Below are positions 36,101 through 49,610 of a stretch of 64,000 bases of DNA, piece after piece. The DNA is from Tetmemena sp. SeJ-2015 (Eukaryota > Ciliophora > Spirotrichea > Sporadotrichida > Oxytrichidae): positions 99,842-163,841 of the forward strand of contig JAJKFJ010022492.1 in assembly GCA_027382625.1 (NCBI GenBank). Reading direction: 5' to 3'. The translations under genes and the position numbers were made by a program. Position 1 is the stretch's first letter. Every line of letters begins with the position of its first letter. The notes under the pieces were generated by a model that was given only the letters and a program-made list of their open reading frames with translations, was not told where the DNA came from and did no database searches.

Positions 36101-39100
36101 TAGAGAAACTGCCAATCTTAGCTCAAGAAGCAAGACTCAATAATCTTAAAAACATGCTGATGAAACAATTTGGCGATTAAATTTAGAAAGAGAAACCTAA
36201 ACCTTAACCAAATACTCAGCAGAAAAGATAAATCTACAAGAATAGAAGAAGAACAGCTTTCACTAATTCTCAGTTTAATTTTGTCATTTAAATTAAAAAT
36301 TTCTCATCACTCAATAGCTGACTCACAGAGTGAATCTTACTTTAAGAATATGAAGTAGTCAAGTGAGCATAATTAAATTCTGGAATAATCAGACTCAAGA
36401 CTCAAAATAAATTTCCTCTAAAACATAATTTATACATCTACATGTATCATTTTATTATCTCTTATTTAAAAACAACTTCAACATAAACCATCATAATGCC
36501 TTGTTTAACGATTTTAGTCCACTCTCTTATACAACTCCAAAAGATTTCGCAGAAGGTCTATAAGTACTTCGAAGAACGCAATCATTTACAAGTAGCAATT
36601 AAACTCCAGACACTTCTGTTAAATTTGGTTTGAGGGACTTTAACCCAGGAGACTTTACTTATGAGCTACAAAATATTGTGAGAGTGAGTGGTGACACAAT
36701 TTATAATTTTATTCACTTTTATAAATTTACGAGCCTTCTCTATTGTCAAGCAGATCTCGCGATCTTTATCAAAGTTCTTTTGACTATTACAACACTTTGA
36801 ACAACTAAAACTTTTCACCTAAAGGGAAGATAGTATACGGTTCTTTACTAAGGAATGGACCTCTCTCTAGAGGAGCAGGAAGTGGTAGTGGAAATTTTAA
36901 TCCCTAAGTGCCAATTTTCAACTCAAATGATTTTAGCAACAACCATCAATTGAGAAATAGTTCTTATATTTGCACTATTTATCCCAATATATTTTTTCTT
37001 TATAGTGCAATTTATGGAAGAGTAGATGCGTAGTAGTTTTATTAGCAGCAGTCGAGTTAAGGAGGAAATATGGTCTCAAGTTTTAATTCAAGCAATCTTT
37101 ACCCTCACTAAATCAATAGCGTGCAGCCTTTTCAAAGCAAAAAGTCCAGTTTCAATAGACATTTAAGAAAGTAAAGCCTACCACCCTCGCAGATGTCAAG
37201 ACTAGGAGGAGAGCAGACTCTTTAAATCTAAAGCCATGAACTCTAAGACTTTATATAGCAACGATTTGGAAAAGGGCAGAAACAAAACAACGAATCGCCA
37301 TCAGACACTATCAATTATATTTACTATATACAATTTTAGGGACACATCTAAAAGAAATGAAGAAAGCATAAAGACCAAAATATCATGTCAAGACCTTGAA
37401 AATTCTGATAATAAAAAGAGCTTTATCAAAATTATGGATGGCACATTTCAGAGATACTTCAGCTTAAAGCTGAATAAGTTAGAGAGTATATAGAAGGATA
37501 ATAGTCTAGCAGGAATATAAGAACTTTATAGTGTTTTAGCTTATTAAAATTAGGAATGTAGAGGCACTATGAAATTGGCGATAGGCATCCGAAGTAGATC
37601 TACTCAGATCTGAGCAATACGTTCAATGAAGAGAAGGCTTTAGACTCAAATACTCTTATGGATTTCTAATCCTAGTAAAGCATTCCTCTTGCGTTGGGGT
37701 ATAGCAACTAATATGCAAGCAATAATGCAATGAGCCATAATAATGATGTACCTTACATCGAAATCATTCAATCGCCTGTCCTTATCTAAGAGAGCTCAGA
37801 TAGCAATTATCTCAAGAAGGATAAGATAAAATATGATGAGGAGGAGGAGAAGTTTGGGGTTGTGATAAGTTCAAATGGAGTCAGGGAGATGGGAGTTAGA
37901 GTAGAATTGAATGAACACAAAAATACGGAATAGAGAGACACAACATAAGATAATCAGGCCTTAAATTAAGAGAAAGAAGGAACAGAGGGTTTGAATAATG
38001 GTCAAAATTAAATGGATGGATAAGATGATGGATCAAAGATCAAGAACAGCATAGGAGCTTCTTTCACTAATATATTAGCAAGGCCAAACAATCGATCAAA
38101 GTTTAAAAAAATACTTACACTACTTACCTTTAAAATCTTATAAGTTTCTTACAAAGCAGCCTTCTAATTTAACTGCTGCAAATCTGAAACAGTTAGAGAA
38201 AGATAAACAAGAGCCTCAAGCTAAAGAAATTGATCTATCTCCTATGGGAAGAAATTTCTCTTAAAGAAGGAAAGTAGTCATCCCTGTAAATAAGAGCACT
38301 AAAAGTATTACAACTATTAGTGCTATATCTTCTAAAGTAAATGGGAAGACTTGCATCAATCAGTATCTAGTAATTCAGCCGATCGGATAGTAAGAAAGAC
38401 TTCTTTATAATTAATTTATTAGGGGCAAGTTTGCAAAGGTAGTGATGTGCATAGATTAGACAAATTAGAAGCCCTTCGCAATGAAGATTATGGATAAGAA
38501 AAAGCTTAAACGAATCTTCATTTCAAAGAACAAAGCATGCTTATGATGCAGTTGAGACTGAAATGGCTGTTCTTAAGAAGCTGGTAAGATTTCATGGTTT
38601 TAAGTTTTGAATAGGATCATCCCAATGTTGTGAGACTTTATGAAATAATTGATGATCCTAAACATGATAAGCTCTATCTAGTTACAGACCTTATTAAGAA
38701 TATCAAAAATGTTAAACTTATTTTTAAATTTAAGAATGGAACTCTCTAAAAGCTGCTTAGTACTAAAACTCTGACAGATGATGAGATGAAAAAATATGTT
38801 CAGACAGCTCATAATTTCAGTAGAGTATTGCCATGAATGCGCTCATATTATCCATCGCGATATCAAAGCCTGAAAATATTCTTCTAGATGAAAACAATAA
38901 TGTCAAGCTATAAGTGTCATAAAATTATTTATATTCGACTTTTAGCTATCAGATTTTGGAGTTAGTTTTATGATGGAAAATGCAACAGATGACAGTCTCT
39001 CAAACTCTCAGGGTAGTTACTATTACTTCAGTCCTGAGGCTTGTATTGGCTCCACTTACAAGGGTAAAAAGTCAGATATTTGGGCTTGGTTTATTTTTTA

Positions 39101-39549
39101 AATTTCTATTCTATTATTGGCTTGCGGGATAACTCTCTACTTTATGGTGTTATAAGAAGCACCCATTCGTTTCAAACGTGATTCCAGACCTCTTCAGGAG
39201 GATCTAATCTCAAGAAGTGCCCTGGCCCAGTGAAATAGAGCCCATCCTCAAAGATCTCATTACAAAAATGCTGATAAAGAATCCAGAGTAGAGGCTCTCT
39301 ATATCTTAGATAAAGAAGCATCCGTGGGTCACTAAAAACGGAGCTGAGCCTATGCCAGACCACGAATATGAAGAGATAGAAATCACAGATGAAGACAAGT
39401 CTAATGCCTTTAGCAGACTCAAGGTATTTGCAGACGTCATTGTCAAAAAGTTAGATGACATGCGCAGAACTGACTAGTTAAAACAGCAGTTCACTTAGAA
39501 AATGAGAGAGCACATGAAAAAGATCATAGTTTAATTAAAATAGGGATGA
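30134..39549 (+). CDS. Very long Q/S-rich protein with C-terminal CaMKK-like Ser/Thr kinase domain
   Basis: The catalytic domain lies at 38350-39400. It has a glycine loop IGQGKFAKVVMC, the lysine in AMKIMDKKKLK, DHPNVVRLYEIIDDPKHDK, HRDIKPEN, DFGVSFMMENA, SPEACIG, KKSDIWACGITLYFMVYKKH and HPWVTKNGAEPMP. The last is a hallmark of Ca2+/calmodulin-dependent kinase kinases. It has introns at 38390-38422 and 38584-38614 and three IESs. Four one-base insertions (near 38533, 38818, 38867 and 39143) must be removed to read it. TGA at 39547-39549. The upstream about 8 kb is Q/S/N-rich coding sequence beginning MGASMCGRN at 30134, a possible N-myristoylation start. Whether it all belongs to the kinase gene is an inference from strand, codon use and lack of a spacer. 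Confidence 0.55.
38694..38729. other. IES in kinase, pointer TTAAGAAT
   Basis: TTAAGAAT occurs at 38694-38701 and 38730-38737. Removal of 36 bp gives LVTDLIKNGTLQKLL, a normal kinase hinge. Confidence 0.9.
38906..38943. other. IES in kinase, pointer AGCTAT
   Basis: AGCTAT occurs at 38906-38911 and 38944-38949. Removal of 38 bp eliminates a TGA-bearing frame break and restores NNVKLSDFGVSF, the activation-segment start. Confidence 0.9.
39083..39118. other. IES in kinase, pointer GGCTTG
   Basis: GGCTTG occurs at 39083-39088 and 39119-39124. Removal of 36 bp restores SDIWACGITLYF. Confidence 0.9.
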
Positions 39550-39559
39550 ATGAATGAGT

Positions 39560-42014
39560 ATTAGGAATATATTTTTAATTAAGTTCAGAACCTAGAGGAT
39601 CAAACGTCAAAGAGTTAAAAATGAAAAATAGGCTTTTGAATAATAAGTCTCATTCTATCCAAATAAATATAAATAGTAAAAATCTTAATAAGGATCTTAC
39701 CAGATTTATTTAAATTCACAAACATTTAATTCAATATCAAGTTCAAAGATTCTCTTGATGATCTAATTTATGATGATCGGAAAATAATAAAATATTTCTT
39801 GTATAATTAAATTAAAGGACCTTATTCAGAATAAGAAATGATTTTTACGATCGACGCTATTAGAAGGGAATTCGCATATTGGAGTCCCTGTGTTTTCTCG
39901 CTCGGCTAAAAAGTCTAATTATGACTATCTTGTGTTTTCACCTCCGAGAGAAGTGAAGATAGACCCTCTAGATGAAGGCTATGAAGGGAGGTCTGGTGAA
40001 AATAGTGCTTCATAGAAAGCTTTTAAGATCGGCATGCAAAAGGTAAGTTATGAAATTAATTTTCTCATGCACACCATTAATTGAGGAGTTTTATTTTGCA
40101 ATATTTTTTAAAAAATTTCTTTCTTCAATGCCTAAACATTATATGTTAAAGTTGCAAGTGATGCAAAAGATGAGAGACTTAGAGACGCAACACAAACTTC
40201 TGATGGATTAGCAGAAAATGACTTAGAATGCTTTTCTGCTTCCTAGTCAGCGGTCGTCCGCTTCGCAACCCATGTCTTTTAAATAGCAAAAGCAAATGTT
40301 AAATCGAGCTCATTTATTTAAGGAAAATAACTTTTTACCTCTTTGTTGATTAAATTAATTCTCAAATATCAAGTGAGATATAACTTGAAAAAATTAATCT
40401 GCTTTTAGAGGAGCGAGCAGCAAATAAAGGAGGCACTTTCTCACCTAGTAACTTGAGAGACAATCCTGAGATCAAGAAGCCAAAAGAGTCTCTAAAGGAT
40501 AAAGTAGAAGCAGAGAAGGTTGCTTCCTAAGCACTAGAGGATAATTAAGTAGCAGATGGATTCAAACTTAATTCAATATATAAAACTTTAAGCTTATAAG
40601 CAAAATATTATAAAATGTTAATTCTGTATTCGAAAAGGGAGTTTCAAGAGAGCACTATTATAAAGTCCATGGGTTAAAAAGAGGGAACGACCAAAGTTAG
40701 GAAACTACAACCCTAAATTTGAGATAGTTGAAAAGTAAGATATGAATAAATTTAATGCTCGAAATTTAGGCGAGTGGTAGGCCCCATTTATGGTGAAAAT
40801 TTTCCCTAAAGAGGGAAAGAGGCTAAATAATCTCTCTAAATTAAGATAGACCAGTTTAATAAGAAAGAGGTATAAATAATTTAAAATTATATGTATTAGA
40901 ACTTATTTAAGTATGCAATAGAATCATGAAAACGCTTGAGAAACCCCGAAACTCTGTGAATGAATCCGTTAACAGAAGTTATATGTTCTCAGCTTAGAAC
41001 TCATAATTTGATGGAACCACGAAGCTGCATTCTTTTAACTAGAGCGCTTTGAAAAGCCATAACCCTTATGAAAATCTGCCTTCTAATCTGTCTCCAAACA
41101 AGCAATAAACAAGCTAATAACCACCCTAATCATAGCCAGTCGAATCTCTGAATTCACATAAAATTGATGCTAAAAAGAGACGGCTAAGAAATTTAAGAAA
41201 CCAGAGTGTAGATAGAGCTGTTCCTGAGCACAGCAGTATGAATCTTAATAATCATACACATCAAAATCCTTCTTCTGGGCAAGGTCCTTTGAATATGGAC
41301 TTAAATCGAGACTTATCTCAAAAGAGGCTTGGTACTTTTAACCATAGAAAAGCTAACTCTCTTGCTACTACATCTACATAAGAATACCCCATTTATTTGT
41401 AACATTAATTACACAAAGCTAGAGTAAGAAATATAACTTTTAGTTCGATCATTACCAGATAGCAGAGAAATATGGATTGATAAACCAATTCCCAGAAAAG
41501 GAACTTGTTAAAGATGATTTAGAATATCTCAAGGCTCAGTAACCAAGAGTAAAGACAAGAGACTTGTTTAAAACCATGCCTCGTAAAAGTTTTGTGTCAC
41601 CTAATGATCCACCTAATGAAAATAGGTTGGACCCTTCTCCTGAAATGCACATTAATTAAGTTCTATTTTAAGAATAAGCATTTTTATTATTTGCTCAATC
41701 AATTCAATACTCTAGGAAACTCTATTCTATCCTCCAAGCTAAAGCCCATAAACTATAGCCTGGGTTTAGCTTGTCCAAGGGATGAAAATCTAATCCTGAA
41801 GGGAGGGGATGAGCGCAAGGACTTATCTACAGTTGTTTCGAATCAGCAGTTTTACGACACGACAGTCAAAGACAGAATCCTTAACAAGCTCAGTAAGATG
41901 GTACTTAAGTTTGACAGAATCAAGGATAGAGGGTATCTTGGAAGCATCTATTAAAAAGAGAAATCACCTGACTATTATGATATAGGTTTTTTAATAGTTC
42001 ATAGTATGCTTTGA
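39560..42014 (+). CDS. Q/S-rich protein with a PKLGNYNP motif, unrecognised
   Basis: Plus-strand coding segments with Gln-coded TAA/TAG: YDYLVFSPPREVKIDPLDEG (39930), MRDLETQHKLLMDQQKMTQN (40170), GGTFSPSNLRDNPEIKKPKE (40430), RPKLGNYNPKFEIVEK (40690), EWQAPFMVKIFPKEGKR (40770), DHYQIAEKYGLINQFPEKEL (41440) and NYSLGLACPRDENLILKGGD (41750). TGA at 42012-42014 closes the last frame. Two IESs are resolved. The PxxGxYNP segment recalls short repeats of ciliary microtubule-associated proteins, but that is only a resemblance. The start, and whether this is one gene or part of its neighbours, are unresolved. Confidence 0.45.
40034..40160. other. IES, pointer ATGCAAAAG
   Basis: The 9-bp repeat ATGCAAAAG occurs at 40034-40042 and 40161-40169. 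Removal of 127 bp joins AFKIGMQK to MRDLETQHKLL in frame. Confidence 0.9.
40305..40413. other. IES, pointer CGAGC
   Basis: CGAGC occurs at 40305-40309 and 40414-40418. Removal of 109 bp joins QKQMLNRA to ANKGGTFSPSN in frame. Confidence 0.8.
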
Positions 42015-42119
42015 TTAATGATAGCACTAAAATCTAAAATGGATACATGCAGACTTCAAAACGTTTATTGATAGTTTTAATGAATTGGTTTATTCTTTAG
42101 ACAAGTTAGTTCACTTCTC

Positions 42120-45100
42120 CAAAGGCTATGCTGGAAATGAATAAACAGCAAAAGAGAGACAGCACTTTAATGTATAAAAAGTAGGGTGAAATGTATACCA
42201 ATATCTAAAGAGACAATCTAAAATATTTTTCATTTTTCTCTTTCCTCATAAACAAGATAAATTAGTTGTGGGGGTTTATTTTTTTGTTGAATGAGAGGCA
42301 TGAGTTCTTGAAGAAGCTTTTATCTGGCGAGGATACATCAGCATCATCCGCAAATATGTCTTGCTAGAAAGCAACTTTTTCCAATTAAAGCCAGCAGATA
42401 AAAAGCCTATCATCGAAGCGAGGATTATCAGAATAGCCACAGAGGAGAGGTCGCAACAATTATTCATAATAGTAATTTAATTTACTGTAAACTAATAATT
42501 ATGGAAACTTAAATAAGTTGGTTGAAGATAACAAAGAAATTATTTAAGATATACATATCGGTGGGGGCATGATAAATTCAGTAACCCGGTATGACTCTAA
42601 TCTCAGGAATACGATTGATGATATCTAAAGCAATCCACGACCTTTGATTTCTTAACCTCTTTAAGCTTATCAAACAAAGACTTAATAAATTATTTATTTA
42701 TAATAAGACTTTGAGTTATGTAGGTGATCAAGACAATAAAAGCAGGGGAACCAAAACTCAATCAAAGTTAGGTACCCTATTTAATAATGGAAAGGATGGT
42801 TCTCTTTGAAAACAGTATAGTTCTTTAATTGATTCTATTTTAAACTAACTTAATTGCAATTTATAAAAGTTAAAAGAGACAAATGAATTATAGCAATAAA
42901 TGATAATGCATTTAAATAATGACACCAAGCTTAGAATTAAAATATGAATCAAGTTAATTATAACAGTGCAAACAGCGGTAGCACTGGAATTCAAGGAGGC
43001 TCGTCTCAGCCAAGATTACTTGCAAGTATCAACGCTTAAAATCCTTACAGCCACACTAACTAAGAGCTACCTCCATCCTATCATTATCTTTTTTCCGGAT
43101 TATACTAATCCTTCAATAACTTTACAAACTAGATTGAGCATAGGAATGATGGGGCTTCAAATAATGAGCCTACCTACAAGCCATACTACTCTGGTTATTC
43201 ATCCACACAACAGATGTAGCAATAAAATTATCAAGTTTAAAATAATTCCAATGAGAGGTCTATATAGAATAATTTATAGTCGCAATAAGATCCACCATTG
43301 TATTTTTACACAATCTTTAAATATTAAGTTACAGTTTTTTCCACACAGCTCTGATATGAAGTCGAGATCTTTAAAGAAATAGAATGAAAAGGAGGACTCG
43401 CTTGCCAAGAGGGATTAAATAGCTAAAGGAATAGACAGCTAATCAAAGATGAAAATATGTGTTAATGCAATTTATGCAAGTCAAATGTAAGATAAGTATA
43501 TAGCTGGTTAAGAACAGTGGAGGGGCATCTGCTAAAGTCTCCAGCACATAAAATGGCGAGGAATTTATTCGAGCTAATCAAAAAAGCCCAATAGACTTCG
43601 TCAAACATTAGCACAAATAGGACCCAATTACAATCAATTCCAAACTACAGTAAATATTATGAGCATTCAATTCATAGAGTTTTAAATTCGTTAAAGTATG
43701 GGGAGTCATAAAAAGCTTAGTAATAAGAGAAAACAGGTCAGGTACCGGCAAGTAAATTTTGGCTGCAGAAAAATGGTGCAGAGGATTTTTAAAAAGGCAA
43801 GACAACTCTCGCTCAAAGTAATAATTAAAATCCCTCACCTCCTTCTCAGCTCCTCCTCAATGATATTTCTAATTTTCATGTTATCTCTAAATGACATCTA
43901 GAAGTTTGTCATAGACGATGATTTCTTAGATAACCTTGGCTTAGAAGGAATAGAATAAGAAGCTCCAGCGCTTTTAAGTCCTGTCATGCTAAGTTCTGAA
44001 TTCTAAGAGAGCTTAGATATCGATGTTCAAATCAAGAAAGTCAATCCTACTACTGCTATAAGTTTTTTCCTTCACTTCATTGTAAATATTCTTTTGCGCA
44101 AGATAGCAAAATATAGCAGGTTGAATATAACGATGCTTCATAAATTTAAGTTGATCACCTGCACAGAAGGATGCATTCGGATTATTCAAACACTCCTATT
44201 GAGATTCCAGCACTAGCAGGCACTGGCTTGTCTTCCTCTAGAGACCAAGTATTAACAAAGAAAGTTATCGAGCAGTTAGAAAGTGGATTGGCTTTTATGA
44301 ACTCAGATCGAGTTGAGGAAGCTCTTAGAGAATTCAAAGTAGCAGAAACTATCTTCACTCAACACAAACAGCAAACATTGTCATAATCGTAGACAGACTC
44401 CACACAAATCATTTCACCAACTAACTAGTCTTCTCGAAATACCAAGCAATCTTCAGCCAGAACTTTCGGAGAGGCAAGTGGAATGGGAAGTGGACTTGAT
44501 GATAACTATCTTGCGGTACTTAAGTACAACATATCGTGCTGCTACTAACGCATGGGCATGATAGATTAGTGCATCAAAACTCTCTAAGAAGCTATAGAAT
44601 CCCTAGATACTAAGATTAAGAGCATCAAAGAGAAAACTAACTTCTCTTTCACTGAGCGCTCTATCTCACATCCTTAGCTATCAGTCAATTCGTAGAACTA
44701 AGAATCAGTGGATTTAAATTGAAAGTGGACTTTTATTTTTCAAATTTAGGATCAAGAGATGATTCTGGGGAACCTCCTTCACAAGTATAGGTACCAGTGT
44801 AAGTTCCACTTGCAAGTGTGTGCCGTGCTCTCTTAACTGAATAAGCACGAGGAGGCTTATGTCTTTGGAGACAAAGCAGCTGCATATGCAGTCCTGCTAA
44901 TGAATAAAGCCTACGAACTCTGTCAACTCTTCGTTCAAGAAATCAACAAGAAGAGGGAGTAGCAAGCTAAACCATTTCTAAGAGTTAATTCTCTAATTTT
45001 ATTAAATCAAATTACTATTTATGAAATCCAAGTAGAGGAGAAGCAGCGCTGTCTCAGGTGCGTAATCTATAGATGAAGATAATGACTGTCAAATTGAGGG

Positions 45101-48100
45101 AAGTAATCTCAGTCCTTACGGGGCTAAAAACTCATCAGTCAATTAGATCAACAATAACAGGTATGCAATTATAGAATTATTGTACACAATAACATATCCT
45201 AGCAGTCCTTACAATAGAGATCTATATAGTCATAAGCAACTCACCTCCCCCAATAAGTTCAGGTCAATAATTACTTCGCCTCGTCAACTAGAAACAATTC
45301 TGTCTGTAACTAATCTTCTATGATTTAAAAATTCTAATTTATTATAACAGAAGTTCGGAGTCATAGAACTCAGCAACTAGAGTGAATATAAGAAGAGCCA
45401 GTAGTGCTGATGGTTCACTAGAGCGTATCCACACCTTCAACTTGAAACTACAGAAGCTTTAGAATTAGAAGCAAGGTGCAACTGTGCAGCTAACTAATTT
45501 AAATCTAAAAGAGGATAAAGAAGAAGCAAAAAACGCAATAGAAAAGGATGAATAAGTAAACTTAGGAAAGATCAATCTGAATGGGATGCAAGGGCAAAGC
45601 TAAAATAGCAGAAATGATAAAGATCAGTTCAATAAAAAGCATTTGCTGTACATCATAAATGCTATATACTATTTTTCTATTCTAATAAATCTAGCATTTC
45701 CACACAACAACATCGGTAGCATCAAATACTTCTAATAATCCAGCTAACAAAGCATACTACGTTGAGGAAAAGACAAAGGTTTTAGAAAATATCATCTTCA
45801 AAGTCTAGCCAACTATAAATGAGTTCTAGAGAATAATCTAAGAGTTCAATCCTATTTGCAAATCGAAGGAGAGGGAAAGACAAAAACTCTTTCCTCAAAA
45901 TAGTAAGAGAGAAAGGTAAAAGCATGCAGCACTTAAGATCTTAAATAAAATTTGAATGAATTTAAGATTATATAATCTCTTTTCACGACGATACTGAAAT
46001 CAACCTACTCAAATTTAATCACAAGTTCAAATAGAATGTGAGGAATATTTTGGGAATCAAGCATCAAGATGACTGGATCTTCAACTTAAACATAGGAAAC
46101 GTAATGCACCTTACCCCCATGAATACAGATGAGCTAGCTGCAAAGTTAGATAAAACTCACGAGCTAAATAAGGACGCAATGCTAGAGAAGATAATCCTAT
46201 TCGTAGTTTCATTCTTCTGTGTTGGAACTGAACTGCGTTTCTTAAGTCAAAAGGAGTCTGCAGATGTTTCAAAGAAGGATTCTGAAATGTGGCATGCAAA
46301 GAGTCTTCACACAGCTTGCCTATTTCTGCCTGAAGATTGCCCTCTTGTGAATCACATAATAAACTCTTACAAGAAGCATCATCTCAATCCCAAACTTGAA
46401 GCCCTTAGATTGAAAAAGTTAGAAGAGGAACAAACTAGGAAAAGAAAGGAGGCTGAGGAATAGCTCATGATAAGCTCGAAAGAATAGTCGATTGGGATCG
46501 GAGCCGGTTATTCTACAATTCAAGGTACTAGTAAGCAGTCAACTGAGGGAAATAATTCAAGGAGCATAGGAGATGACCATGAAGCTATGAAAGAGATAAA
46601 GTAGCAGATTGAAAATTTCCTGCAGAAGTCAAAGAAATCATCTACAGGAGTCAGTCAAGCAAGTAAAGTTAACATCCAAAAGCTTAATTAAGGAACTCAG
46701 CCTTTCGCAAATGGATAATAGACAGCACGTTCATCTATGAACGGCAACATAGTTCTTCTAGGAAAGCAAGAAAAAGATGATGGAGGAGCCCTCTTAGATA
46801 GCGAAAAGAGGAGGAAATCTCAATAAACAAGTCGTAATCAGCTCAGATAGAGCAATACAGTTCAAAATTAGATCTTAGTTACCACTAACTCAATGAAGAA
46901 TCTTGGAATGAATTAGCAATACGCCAAGCAATAACAGCAGCAATAGCAAAATATGAATTTTTTCCAAACTATCTAGGGAGGCACTGCCATCAATAGGGAC
47001 AGCAACTAATCACCTTCAAATATGACAAATGACTCGCACGGAGGTTCTTCTATCGATCAGAAAGTTTCAGCGTTCCTTACATCTAAGCGTTTTACAACTA
47101 ATTTTCAAAATTAGGCAAGGTAATCTCACAAGGTCATACCTAAAGATTAAGACAATCAGTAAATTCAAATGTGCTAATAGCAAAGACCTTAATAATACCT
47201 TTCAAACATTGCGCAAATGAACACTCAATAGTAGTAATAGAACAGTGCAGCTTAAAATGACTAGCCTTTTATTTACAAAGGCGAATCAAATCCTTAAACT
47301 CGGAGAATGACAACAGGTTCTTCACCTGAGAATATGTCTCTCAGTTACAATATAAAGCAACTTCCCTCTAATTTTAGCAGTATTTAACAACAGTAACAGC
47401 TTTTACAGTAGAACTAAGGAGGAATAATTTTTAATAGACCATAGCAAAGCTCTGTCTTAGGATCACAGAATTCTTCCATAATAAATGGATAGAGTGTGAA
47501 ATCAAGGCCTATGTCACCTCGAAATGCTCTACTATTAGGATTGCAAAATCTAAACTAGCAAAATGCTGAAGGCTCCACAAATTAGCGTATGCCCCAAAGA
47601 GGCAGCAATTTAGTGGCAAGCGCGAGCCATCTTAGTTAGCTATCATCACAGAGGTAAAAGAACTAATCTCCTACAAACTTTTTGAACTCTGGAGGAGGTC
47701 AAGGTTAAAATCTATCAAAGATAAGTTCACAGATAATCGAGTAGATACTGAAGAAGACTTCACCATTAGAGAACGCTCTAAAGCCAAGCAACTAAATGAT
47801 GCAAAGTTAATAAGTTAACTCTATAGTTGGCATGGGTTAAAGTCCTACAAATATGTCAATTACAGGTCAAGGTGCCTTTGGGCCAGGAGCCAAGAAAATA
47901 TTCGTGTTCCCTAATAAGAAGAAGTTCCCTCTCGCTGCAACTTAACTTGGTTCTTAGTTTTTTTTTAAAATCTTCACTTCTTGCATTTTCTTAGTAGCAA
48001 ACTTTATTGATTGGAGAGCAAAAATCCCCCAAGACTTAAATGATTGAGAAAAAACTCAAGATGTCCAAAGGGATCTCAGTCATCTGCAAGCTCTCACCAT

Positions 48101-49309
48101 TAAGCTAATGTTCATCCTGCCAACCTGAACCATTCAAAATCTTCAAGAAACATCAGTGGTAATATGATATCTTCTCAGGGCTAGTCTCATAATAACTCGA
48201 AGCATTAAAGCTCTCAGTAAAGGGGCAGCACCCCAGTTGCACATAATCAAAAGGCTAAGAGCTTAGCGGGTGCAAATCAAATCCAAATGCACTATCAGAA
48301 TCCTCAAAGGACTTTCAGACAATCCTCAAGATCGCCATCTAATTTTTCAAAGATGTTCAATTATTAGAGAATCTAACATTGAGAATGATAATTAGGGGCA
48401 AGTTGTTGGTTTAACTAAGTACAAAAGTCTAGAGTAGCTGCCCATAGACGACATCTTGAGTTAGATGACTAGGTCAGGTGTAAGCAATCCTAAAAAAGTG
48501 AAACTAAAGCTCCAAAAATCTGGCCATAGCAGCAATATTGGTAGTGGTGAAAGACCCCTCTCCTCAAAATCTCAAAGGTAGCATCTAAAATATTTTATCT
48601 TTTATCATTAACCTGTTGTGGAATAAATAATCTGTTAAAGAACTAGATCTTAACTAACCTTCAAAGTCAAAATACTAGCTCGCAAATCTTACACGTGTAA
48701 CCTCACACACAAAGAATAGCGTCTCCAACTGCTTATAGCATGGGAGCACTGCCAACCAATTTCCCTTAAATGGCTACTACTAATGCCTCAAATTCTTAAT
48801 CAGCTACTGTGAATACAACTTCCATCTAGCAAGTTCCTCCTGTGCTCAATTACAATTTCTCTAACATCAATTTCATAAACAACGTAAACATCTTTGAAGA
48901 AAACAAAGGCTAGCAATCAATGTAGAAAGGCTAAAACTAGTAAGCAAGCCAATCCTCTTAGCATTTCTTGAGGCTGTCACAGACTAATAGCACTCCACAG
49001 TAGCTCAATTTCTACCCTGTCTCTCCCTCAGAGCTGCTTCAACACTAATAGTAGATGGAGATTCCAACCTCACCAAGCAGTCACAACTTCAATCCTTTGA
49101 ATGAGCTAGGCTCTCCTTCTAGCATGTACTCTTAATAGAATCAATACTCTCATTAAGGTGAAGGGAGAGGTGCACAAAGTTATAGTGCAGTTGGAAGCAA
49201 GAAGTATTCCATGCCTAATGTGGGAGGTGCAAGCGGCAATGGACATATAAACAGAATGGCAGGTCCTCGCAAATCTCAGACCTCACAGATAACAAAGTAC
49301 TTAAAGTGA
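42120..49309 (+). CDS. Long Q/N-rich protein with a TPR-like segment
   Basis: Coding segments with dense TAA/TAG glutamines run from KAMLEMNKQQKRDSTLMYKK (42120), through SANSGSTGIQGGSSQPRLLA (42970), to a helical, TPR-like region at 44170-45000. There KKVIEQLESGLAFMNSDRVE, LKYNISCCYQRMGMIDQCIK and AVLSQLNKHEEAYVFGDKAA fit the pattern of paired helices. A second folded part reads IKHQDDWIFNLNIGNVMHL and HAKSLHTACLFLPEDC (46050-46320), then a coiled coil (LEALRLKKLEEEQTRKRKEA). From 46500 on the protein is Q/N/S-rich and probably disordered or prion-like, ending RKSQTSQITKYLK with TGA at 49307-49309. IES and intron boundaries inside were not all resolved. The start could lie further upstream. 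Confidence 0.5.
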
Positions 49310-49610
49310 ATACAGAGTTAATGAAAGCTAATTACGAAGTGCCTATGAAGAATTATTTAGATGAACACTTTATGATTTAAACTCGATCCTTTGCTCAAAG
49401 ATAGGTGGAGTGAAATAAGAGTGTGTTGAAATGAACTTGGTATGAAATAACTTAATCACTTTCCATTATTGATACTGAACTCTCTGGTTCATAAGTATGT
49501 AAGTATAAATCAAATATAGAGAATATTATTATGATTGGTTCATTGACTTATCTTCTCAATTTAATTCTAATCATCATTCATTTTTGTTTTCTTCAAGGAG
49601 ACCACCCTCT
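49310..49610. other. Short AT-rich spacer between convergent genes
   Basis: It lies between the TGA of the long Q-rich plus-strand gene and the TGA of the minus-strand MDR gene. No coding frame seen. Confidence 0.5.

Noticed and set aside
42966..43382. 138-codon plus-strand frame starting MQTAVALEF
   Set aside because: A neighbouring frame with Gln-coded TAA/TAG reads a coherent Q/N/S-rich sequence (SANSGSTGIQGGSSQPRLLA) through the same DNA; this one is an off-frame shadow.
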